Assembly: GCA_947379865.1 (NCBI GenBank)
Contig: CANCOY010000117.1
Location: 1 to 10,464 of the forward strand
DNA length: 10,464 nucleotides
Origin: Acetobacteraceae bacterium
Lineage (GTDB): Bacteria; Pseudomonadota; Alphaproteobacteria; Zavarziniales; Zavarziniaceae
Direction: 5' to 3'
How positions within the stretch are numbered: the first letter of the stretch is position 1; each line of letters starts with the position of its first letter. Positions 1 through 5,911 of the stretch are shown here, piece by piece. Below the pieces are notes generated by a model. It was not told where the DNA came from. It ran no database searches and was given only the letters and a program-made list of their open reading frames with translations. A program made the position numbers and the translations under genes.

Positions 1-383
1 AGATTGCGGAACTCAACCTCTGCCTCGTTCACCACGTCGTGGCAGATGGCGGTGAATTCCTCGCGGCTCATGTCGACGGCGCGGATCTTGCGCGTCTGCT
101 CCACCAGGCGTTCGGTGGGCAGGCCGTTGTCATCAAAGCCGATGGGGTAAAAGACGTTCTTGCCACGCATGCGCTGGAAGCGGGCGATCAGGTCCGTCTG
201 GGTATAGGAATAGACATGGCCGATATGCAGCGAGCCCGAGACCGTGGGCGGCGGCGTATCAATCACATAGGACTGGTCGCGCGGCAGGCCCGGGTCCCAG
301 GCATAGACCGACGTCTCAGCCCAATGGCGCTGCCAGCGGCCCTCGACCTCGCGGAAATCATATTGCTTTGGTGCGCCGTCCAT
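1..383 (-). CDS. valS: Valyl-tRNA synthetase, N-terminal part (runs off left edge)
   Basis: This class I aminoacyl-tRNA synthetase charges tRNA-Val with valine in the cytoplasm. Only the first 127 codons are present; the rest lies beyond base 1. The translation starts MDGAPKQYDFREVEGRWQRH and carries the ATP-binding HIGH signature at residues 53-56 within PPPTVSGSLHIGH, typical of ValS. Residues 80-95 read PIGFDDNGLPTERLVE. That matches the archaeal-like ValS subtype I recall from Rickettsia and some alphaproteobacteria, whereas the E. coli enzyme has a GTDHAGIATQ-type sequence here. The ATG at 383 was chosen because homology begins at once, and a GGGGA purine stretch lies about eight bases upstream on the minus strand. 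It is a housekeeping gene that marks the edge of the glycan locus. The family assignment is firm; the subtype rests on motif memory. Confidence 0.95.
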   Translation of the reverse strand, partial: MDGAPKQYDFREVEGRWQRHWAETSVYAWDPGLPRDQSYVIDTPPPTVSGSLHIGHVYSYTQTDLIARFQRMRGKNVFYPIGFDDNGLPTERLVEQTRKIRAVDMSREEFTAICHDVVNEAEVEFRN

Positions 384-434
384 GCTCGTCGTCCCCAGGG
401 CCTCGTGCCAGCGGCTTTGCTTAGCTTCTGGGCC

Positions 435-466
435 GCCCGGGCGCAATGGCGGCCTTGCGCCTGGGC
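435..466. repeat. Strong intergenic hairpin upstream of valS
   Basis: Twelve-base arms GCCCGGGCGCAA (435-446) and TTGCGCCTGGGC (455-466) flank an 8-base loop. The only mismatch can form a G-U pair in the plus-strand RNA. It lies between the stop of the small minus-strand gene (510) and the valS start (383). No T-run follows on the minus strand, so it is not a classic intrinsic terminator. It could be an mRNA-processing or stabilising stem, a weak terminator, or a copy of a dispersed palindromic repeat. Confidence 0.6.
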
Positions 467-509
467 AATATTTCAGCGCCGCGACTCCCCTCAGCGACGA
501 CGGGCCAGG

Positions 510-980
510 TCAGCGCTTCCGGGCCCCGCTGCCGCGCCGGCCGGAGAGTTGCACCACTTCCCCCATGCCATCACCCATGGGCTCCCCATCACTCGACAGT
601 TCCGCCGCGATCGCCTGCACCGCGCGCACCAGCACCATGGGGGGCGCACCGCCATCATCCAGCGCCCGGTCCAGGCGGCGGCGCAACAGGCGCACCGCCT
701 CCCGCGCCAGATCCGCCAGCCCCTCGTCCTCCACCTCCTCCATGAAGGTGCGGGCATCATCAAGGCCAAAGGGCGGCGGCGGTATCCGCTCGATAATCAC
801 CACAGGCGGGGGTGGTGGGGGTGGCGGCATGACCATTGCCGTGACGGGCGCCGGCCCCGGTTCCTCACCCACCGCCACAGGGCGCACCACCGGCAAAACC
901 GGCACCACGGCCCGCCTGCGCCGCACGGGCTTCAGCGGCGCACAATGGCCAAACAGATCAGGAACAGGTTCATCGCTCAT
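510..980 (-). CDS. Hypothetical proline-rich protein, 156 aa
   Basis: I do not recognise this protein. Residues 1-50 are rich in Pro, Val and Arg, including a basic RRRR patch near 20-23. Eight consecutive prolines follow at 52-59, and a second four-proline run at 67-70 comes after VVIIERI. The C-terminal half is more conventional: an acidic segment (EEVEDEG, 81-87), then LADLAREAVRLLRRRLDRAL, which looks like an amphipathic helix, then a second helical stretch near 115-129. The tail is basic (GRRGSGARKR). No signal peptide or membrane helix is evident, so it is probably cytoplasmic. It lies upstream of valS in the same orientation and might share a transcript. The popZ gene is, as I recall, often near valS in alphaproteobacteria, but the PopZ C-terminal motif is not seen here. 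Coding on this strand is favoured by position and by the helical C-terminus, though high GC leaves other frames open too. The ATG at 980 has only a weak ribosome-binding site. Confidence 0.55.
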   Translation of the reverse strand: MSDEPVPDLFGHCAPLKPVRRRRAVVPVLPVVRPVAVGEEPGPAPVTAMVMPPPPPPPPVVIIERIPPPPFGLDDARTFMEEVEDEGLADLAREAVRLLRRRLDRALDDGGAPPMVLVRAVQAIAAELSSDGEPMGDGMGEVVQLSGRRGSGARKR

Positions 981-1039
981 GGAGGCTGCCGATTCGAGGG
1001 CGACCAGCTGAGACTAGAACATTACGTGAACATTGACGA

Positions 1040-1081
1040 GGGGGAAAATGGTGGGGGTGGGTGTCGGGGGAGCAAGGGGGG
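1040..1081 (+). other. G-tract cluster (C-rich 3' region of the membrane-protein transcript)
   Basis: Five guanine tracts lie within 42 bases: 1040-1044, 1053-1057, 1059-1061, 1066-1070 and 1076-1081. The loops are 1 to 8 bases, which nearly fits a G-quadruplex pattern on the plus strand. The minus-strand transcript leaving the gene that ends at 1092 would instead be C-rich and G-poor just after the stop codon. That is the composition expected of a Rho utilisation site, and no intrinsic terminator is visible there. The composition is seen; either function is inference. Confidence 0.4.
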
Positions 1082-1091
1082 CCTCGTGTGG

Positions 1092-2318
1092 CTAGAACAG
1101 GCTCTTGCCAATCAGTTGTTGGCACTGGTTACCCGTCAGCATGACATGCGTCAGCTTTTGCCAGCTTCCGTCATAGTGGATCGGCAGCTGATAGCTGTCT
1201 GAGGCGGCACAGTTCCGCAGTTCTGTTGGCCAGTCGAGCGCTTCGTGGAAATGCCTCATGTTCGGCAGCGCCTGAACGATCGAAAACGCGAGGACGCAAA
1301 AAATGGGAACGGAGACCGCCCGCCCTGCATTTGCTGCCACCAGGAACAGCAGCCAGGCGAGAATGATGAACTGGAAGAAAAAATAACGCGGGCCCGCCGT
1401 TACGGGATGGATGATATCAAGCGGGGCGCGCATGACCGTTACAAGGGTAATACCCACAAGGGCGCCAAGCAGAAGCCAGAATTGCTGCGGTAACCGTGTG
1501 CGGTGCCAGACGACCAGAAGGACAAGAACAGGGGCAACCAGCAGCCCGACAATGATGATGACAGGCTCCTGCTGCAGGCCCGGCGCAACGAAATAGCCGA
1601 GGTATTTTCCGACGATCTTCCCAAGTGGCAGCTTCCAGACCTCAGGTTGTGACAGCCGGAAACCCCCAAGCATGGCCCAGGCCTGGACGGCCACAACCCC
1701 GACAGCAGCGGCCGCAATGATCCTGTCCGCCCGCAGTTTCATGGTCGCAGCCCTGAGGCCGAGCAGTGCCGCCACGGGAAAGATCACCGGCGAGGAAAGA
1801 CCACCGAGCCCCACAAACAGCAGGCGCAGCCCAAGTTTCTGTTCAGATCGCTCCCACACAAGCGTCAAGACCAGAAGCAGGCCCGACCACCAAAGCGTAT
1901 AGAGGGACACCCCAAATTCTTCCGGGTCCGTTGGAATGAGCAGCACATAGGCGGCGCACAACCAGCGGAAACGCAGGGCTGTGGGGCAAAACACAATCGC
2001 CTCGATGACAAGGATGGTGAATATCAGATTCAAAAAGGACGCCACTGCCGGGGCGTGGAATACAGATAAATTGTAGGCGGAATTTATGATCAACTTGGGG
2101 ACCAATATGAGGTAGCCCCGCACTGGATAAAATACACTCCACCAATCATGCTCGATGAACGCACTTAGGTTGAATTTCCCGTCTTCGTTCCAGATATATG
2201 GGTGAAGAAATTGATCGGGCCGTCTGATAAAGAGAACTGCGGTCGTGACTACGGCAACAAGCAGCATGCGGACAAAAATCTGCCCTTCATCAGCCAGCAA
2301 ACGATTTTTGGCCTGCAT
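1092..2318 (-). CDS. Polytopic membrane protein, GT-C-like, putative glycan-assembly role
   Basis: This 408-residue inner-membrane protein has about ten hydrophobic segments. Clear ones lie near residues 12-31, 86-110, 139-155, 165-188, 199-217, 252-272, 279-297, 311-330 and 335-352. The first large loop after helix 1 contains YIWNEDG (41-47). An acidic residue in this loop is characteristic of GT-C-fold glycosyltransferases that use lipid-phosphate sugar donors, and similar W-EDG motifs occur in uncharacterised membrane proteins of polysaccharide loci. Other notable elements are GGLSSPVIFPVA (172-183), GPRYFF (309-314) and a soluble tail of about 55 residues with two cysteines. It is transcribed divergently from the sulfotransferase fusion across 71 bp. 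The ATG at 2318 has a GGGAAGG Shine-Dalgarno-like stretch about ten bases upstream. Its 5' half is AT-richer than the flanking large genes (27 of 60 bases G+C at 1981-2040). Acting on lipid-linked sugar is inferred from topology and context. It could also be a polymerase or an unrelated transporter-like protein. Confidence 0.7.
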   Translation of the reverse strand: MQAKNRLLADEGQIFVRMLLVAVVTTAVLFIRRPDQFLHPYIWNEDGKFNLSAFIEHDWWSVFYPVRGYLILVPKLIINSAYNLSVFHAPAVASFLNLIFTILVIEAIVFCPTALRFRWLCAAYVLLIPTDPEEFGVSLYTLWWSGLLLVLTLVWERSEQKLGLRLLFVGLGGLSSPVIFPVAALLGLRAATMKLRADRIIAAAAVGVVAVQAWAMLGGFRLSQPEVWKLPLGKIVGKYLGYFVAPGLQQEPVIIIVGLLVAPVLVLLVVWHRTRLPQQFWLLLGALVGITLVTVMRAPLDIIHPVTAGPRYFFFQFIILAWLLFLVAANAGRAVSVPIFCVLAFSIVQALPNMRHFHEALDWPTELRNCAASDSYQLPIHYDGSWQKLTHVMLTGNQCQQLIGKSLF

Positions 2319-2343
2319 GGTCCGTCCACCTTCCCTCTGCCCC

Positions 2344-2380
2344 TGGCACTTGATGCCATCAGACTTGCCGGGGCATCAAG
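2344..2380 (+). promoter_or_regulatory. Overlapping inverted repeats in the divergent leader, overlapping the Shine-Dalgarno
   Basis: A perfect 9-bp inverted repeat, CTTGATGCC (2349-2357) and GGCATCAAG (2372-2380), spans a 14-base loop just before the ATG at 2390. Its left arm is shared with a smaller hairpin, TGGCA (2344-2348) and TGCCA (2354-2358), so the two cannot form together. The likely ribosome-binding site AAGG (2378-2381) lies mostly inside the right arm, eight bases before the start. The large stem would therefore hide it in the mRNA. As DNA it could be an operator between the divergent genes. The pairing is seen; regulation is inferred. Confidence 0.5.
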
Positions 2381-2389
2381 GCCTGCCGC

Positions 2390-5300
2390 ATGATTGCGCC
2401 GGTTCAGGCAGACGACAAATGGGGGCTACGGACGTTGCAATCGCCCAGGCTTATCGTCATCGCGGGCATGCACCGGTCTGGCACCTCCCTGCTTGCGCAG
2501 CTTTTGCATGGTCTTGGCGCCCCCTTTGGCGATGAGGTGGAGCGCTATCCGGTTCCCTCGAACCTTGCGGGCCATTGGGAAGATGCTGGCGCCTGGCGCG
2601 CGGCCGAGCGGTTGCTGGGCGCGCTGGGCCAGCCCTGGGGCTCGCGGGCTGCGCCCTTGCCAAGCCGTTGGATGGAATGGCCCGAAGCGGCGGTGGCGCG
2701 GCAACAGTTTACCGACAGTGCCCGGCGGAATCTGGCCAAGGCATCAGTCTGTGCCGGGCCTGTCTGGGCGGTAAAGGATCCGCGCGCGTCGCGCTGCCTG
2801 CCGCTGTGGGCAGATGCCGCGGCCGCCTTGGGCACGCAGCTGGTTGTGGTTGCGGTGATGCGCCCGGCCTCTGCGGTGGTGCGCTCCCTCGGCCGACGCG
2901 ACGGGGCCGACGCTGTTGAGGCTGAGCGCAGCTGGCGCCAATACAATAGTGAACTGATTGCCTTCGCCCGCCAGATGCCGATCCTGTTTGTCTCTTACGA
3001 TGAACTTCTCGCCAATGGGCTGACGGTGGCGGCGCAGGTGGCACGCCACTGTGGACTGGCAGATGATCCGCTTTCCTGTAGGCGGGCGGTGGCATTCATC
3101 AACACGGCGCTGCGCCACAATGAACCCTTGGCAGACGACGCCCAGACCATCAGCGAGATCATCGCCGGGCTTGAAACCGGCGAACGTGCCACGGCACCCG
3201 AAACCCAGATGAAACGACCCATGCGCCTCTATCTCAATTCTTTCTGGAACGAAGCCCATCTGTTGCGCGCCATCAGGTCGGTGCTGGCGCAGACCCATAG
3301 CGCCTGGACAGTGGTCATCGTCTCACCCGCCAATCTGTTCCCCCTGATCCGGAGCAGTCTGGCGCCCTATGAGCATTTGCTTGAGGGGCGGATCACCCTG
3401 GTAACGCCACAGGATGCTGAGCCATCTGCTGCCCTGGCCGGTATCCACATTGTCGCGAGCGAGTTTGACGTCTTTGCCACCGGCTTTCTTGCAGCCGTGG
3501 CCGAGGAACTGGGCGCGGCAGGCGATGCGCTGGTGCCAGACGGCCGATGGCTGTCAAGCCTGGCCGAGGATGGTGAGCTGCGGCTTGTGGCCGAAGAACC
3601 GGCGCAAAACCCGCCTGATGATTGGGCTTGCGCAGCCCATTGGCCACATGCCACAGGGCCGTCTCCGCGCTCGATCGCAGAGACCATGTCAGCCGTGCGG
3701 CGCCAGGCGGCGGCAGGACGGCGGACCCTGAGGGGGAATTTGGTGGCGCGCGAACGCCCTGTAACCAGGGTCGACGATGCTACAACCCGCATTCAGGTGG
3801 TGGCGGCGGGCCAGATCCACGCAAAACGCCTGCTGGATGAAGAGGGGGAGACACAGGTCCTTGGGGTCTTGGCAGGTGCCGACATCGAACAGGCAGGCCC
3901 TCTGTGGATTGGTCGTGGCCCCGACCCACAGCTCCATTTCGCCCTCGCCGGTCGCGGTGCCAATCTCGGGCTTGCTGCCGGGCTTTATCTGTTGTGCCTG
4001 GCAACGCGCCCTGCCGGTGACGCCCCTTTCATGCGGGTGTACGCCAGAAGCGATGCTCACTTCTCCGAAGCCCAGTCTGCCCGCCTGCCACCACAGGGCG
4101 CCGGTACACAGGCCGCCGGTACACAGGGCGTGCTCATCAATGCCCCCGCCGGGCTCGCCGGCCTGCGGCTTGACCCGGCTGAGGGCCTGCCTGTGGCGCT
4201 GGAAATCGGGCGCGCCACACTCAGGCGGCTGTCGCCACCTCTTCCGTGCCTGCAGGCACCACGCGCCACGGCGCGTTTTCCCGATGTGCTCTGCATCGGC
4301 GCCCAGAAGTCTGGCACGACATGGCTGCATCACAACCTGCAAACCATGCCGGAAATCTGGGCCAGCCCGGTCAAGGAATTCCACCAGTTCGACGATCCGT
4401 GGAGAAAAAACAGCGCCCTACAGGCAGCCCGCCAGACAACCGGGCTGGAGATTTTGTCCACGGAGGATACCCACTTTCACCGTCTGGCCCTAAGCCATGC
4501 TTTCCCCGTGGATCATCCGTGGGGGGCCTGCCTCGATCTCTTTGCCGATGTCCCCGGGGACCGCAAGGTACTGGATTTCACCCCTGCCTATGCCACGCTC
4601 GACGAGACACAGGTTGGCCTGATCGCGCAGAACATGCCCGGGGTGAAAGTGCTGTTCATTGTGCGGGATCCGGTTGCGCGCTCCCTGTCGGGTGCCTTTC
4701 ACGAGGCGCGGGTGCGTGGCCTGCCAGCCAGCGTCGACGTCATCACCGACCTTGCGCGCGAACCCGGCAACATCGCGCGCAGCGACTATCTGGCAGCCCT
4801 TGCATGCTGGCGCCGCCACATTCCCGCAGTGCGGCTTTGCGTGCTCTATTACGATGATCTGTTATGGGATCCTGAAGCGTTCCTGAGCAAGGTTTGCGCC
4901 TTTATCGGCGTTGACGCCAGGACATCGCCCACAGGCCTTCCAGCAATCATTGATCAGGGCGCACCTGAGCAGGACGCCGCCAGCCTGGCGCCACTGAAGG
5001 CTGAGCTGTCCATGCGCTTTCTCCCCATGCTGAGGGATCTTGCCGGCGAGTTTGGTGGCCCGTGCACACAATGGCTTGCGGCGGCAAATGCCCGCATCGC
5101 CGCCGCCCTCGTGACCGCCGCAGGCTCTGGCGCCGGACCCGATGCAAAAGGGGCTCACAGCGTTCAAAACAATCTTGCCCAATGGAATGATATCCATCCC
5201 TGGCCCATGGACGGTGACGAATGGTCGGGGCAGGCCGATGCCAGCGCCATGGATTATGGACACTGGAAGACTGCGGTGATGGAACGTTATGCGCCCTTCC

Positions 5301-5806
5301 TTGCCGATGCCGGGATATTGCTCGAAATCGGCCCTGGCCGTGGCCGTTGGAGTGCCTGGCTCGCCAGTCTTGCGCCAAGGCTTGTGCTTGTCGACATCGC
5401 CCCGAATTGCCTTGATGCCTGCCGACGCAAGCTTGCGGGGCGTGTGGGCCTGCGCACCCATGTGTCGACCGGCGCCGACCTGCCTGCTGACCTCTGTTCG
5501 CGCATTGGCGGGCTGTGGAGTTTTGACTGCTTCGTGCATCTCGACGAGGCAACGACAACCGCCTATCTCCATGAGGTTGCACGCGTGCTGCTGCCGGGGG
5601 CGCATGCCATCATTCACCATGGCGACGCGGCCTCCCGTCCTGCCGGGATGGAGCAGGGCTGGCGGTCTGGGACCACGGCAAGCATGTTTGCCGATTGTGC
5701 CATGGCCCATGGCCTCGAGGTTGTCATGCAGGAACGGGCTTGGGAAAACGGCGTCGGTGTGCCGCGTTTCAATGACCTGATCACCGTGCTCCACAAGCCT
5801 GTATGA
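2390..5806 (+). CDS. Sulfotransferase / degenerate GT2 / sulfotransferase / SAM methyltransferase fusion
   Basis: This 1138-residue protein has no signal peptide or membrane helix and is probably cytoplasmic. Residues 20-225 form a first sulfotransferase domain, with the PAPS 5'-phosphosulfate loop GMHRSGTS (26-33), AVKDPR (127-132) and the 3'-phosphate strand VVVAVMRPASAVVRSL (152-167). Residues 277-400 resemble a GT2 core (RAIRSVLAQTHSAWTVVIVS, 294-313) but lack the expected DD and DxD acids. Residues 460-615 are beta-rich, ending in LRLDPAEGLPVALEI, and probably a sugar-binding or spacer module. Residues 631-880 form a second, different sulfotransferase domain: QKSGTTW (639-645), VKEFHQFD (661-668), DFTPAY (729-734), FIVRDPVARSLSGAF (756-770) and a C-terminal LYYDDL (819-824). 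Residues 956-1136 are a class I SAM methyltransferase with LEIGPGRGRW (978-987), D1002 as the likely ribose-binding acid, FDCFVHLD (1045-1052) and ARVLLPG (1064-1070). It would sulfate and methylate a glycan made by the neighbouring glycosyltransferases. The ATG at 2390 is preceded by AAGG. Domain families are well supported; substrates are unknown. Confidence 0.9.
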   Translation: MIAPVQADDKWGLRTLQSPRLIVIAGMHRSGTSLLAQLLHGLGAPFGDEVERYPVPSNLAGHWEDAGAWRAAERLLGALGQPWGSRAAPLPSRWMEWPEAAVARQQFTDSARRNLAKASVCAGPVWAVKDPRASRCLPLWADAAAALGTQLVVVAVMRPASAVVRSLGRRDGADAVEAERSWRQYNSELIAFARQMPILFVSYDELLANGLTVAAQVARHCGLADDPLSCRRAVAFINTALRHNEPLADDAQTISEIIAGLETGERATAPETQMKRPMRLYLNSFWNEAHLLRAIRSVLAQTHSAWTVVIVSPANLFPLIRSSLAPYEHLLEGRITLVTPQDAEPSAALAGIHIVASEFDVFATGFLAAVAEELGAAGDALVPDGRWLSSLAEDGELRLVAEEPAQNPPDDWACAAHWPHATGPSPRSIAETMSAVRRQAAAGRRTLRGNLVARERPVTRVDDATTRIQVVAAGQIHAKRLLDEEGETQVLGVLAGADIEQAGPLWIGRGPDPQLHFALAGRGANLGLAAGLYLLCLATRPAGDAPFMRVYARSDAHFSEAQSARLPPQGAGTQAAGTQGVLINAPAGLAGLRLDPAEGLPVALEIGRATLRRLSPPLPCLQAPRATARFPDVLCIGAQKSGTTWLHHNLQTMPEIWASPVKEFHQFDDPWRKNSALQAARQTTGLEILSTEDTHFHRLALSHAFPVDHPWGACLDLFADVPGDRKVLDFTPAYATLDETQVGLIAQNMPGVKVLFIVRDPVARSLSGAFHEARVRGLPASVDVITDLAREPGNIARSDYLAALACWRRHIPAVRLCVLYYDDLLWDPEAFLSKVCAFIGVDARTSPTGLPAIIDQGAPEQDAASLAPLKAELSMRFLPMLRDLAGEFGGPCTQWLAAANARIAAALVTAAGSGAGPDAKGAHSVQNNLAQWNDIHPWPMDGDEWSGQADASAMDYGHWKTAVMERYAPFLADAGILLEIGPGRGRWSAWLASLAPRLVLVDIAPNCLDACRRKLAGRVGLRTHVSTGADLPADLCSRIGGLWSFDCFVHLDEATTTAYLHEVARVLLPGAHAIIHHGDAASRPAGMEQGWRSGTTASMFADCAMAHGLEVVMQERAWENGVGVPRFNDLITVLHKPV
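4100..4129 (+). repeat. In-frame 15-bp tandem duplication
   Basis: Two 15-base units, GCCGGTACACAGGCC (4100-4114) and GCCGGTACACAGGGC (4115-4129), differ at one base. They encode AGTQA then AGTQG (residues 571-580) in a linker of the beta-rich module of the fusion protein. The bases just before (CACAGGGC, 4092-4099) match the end of the unit, hinting at a decayed third copy. Because the period is a multiple of three, copy-number change would lengthen or shorten the linker without breaking the frame. Confidence 0.85.
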
Positions 5807-5911
5807 TCCGGACGCGGCATAATTTCCGGCCTTCGCAGCAAGACGTGTGGGCAAAAAAGGCTGCGCCAAACGGTGGCACGCCAGGCAAGACAGACAAGCT
5901 CAGGTAAGAAA

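Noticed and set aside
800..829. G-rich run that looks like a quadruplex motif
   Set aside because: It is the complement of the polyproline codons of the small minus-strand protein, so coding explains it.
39..1202. Plus-strand open frame of 387 codons
   Set aside because: It runs antisense through valS, the proline-rich gene and the end of the membrane-protein gene. Its translation is low-complexity Arg/His/Ala and has no recognisable motif.
3689..4384. Minus-strand open frame of 231 codons
   Set aside because: It is antisense to the fusion protein and has no motifs. The sense frame is continuous across the region.
4862..5869. Minus-strand open frame of 335 codons
   Set aside because: It is antisense to the second sulfotransferase and methyltransferase domains, which carry clear family motifs. 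It is a shadow of high-GC codon use.
5873..5911. Upstream ATG extending the GT8-like protein by 13 residues
   Set aside because: The extension MARQARQTSSGKK is not part of the fold. The ATG at 5912 has an AGG at a good distance and is directly followed by the first beta strand.
5807..5911. Possible terminator in the gap after the fusion gene
   Set aside because: There is an AAAAAA run and short GGC/GCC pairs, but no stem of useful length next to a T-run on either strand.
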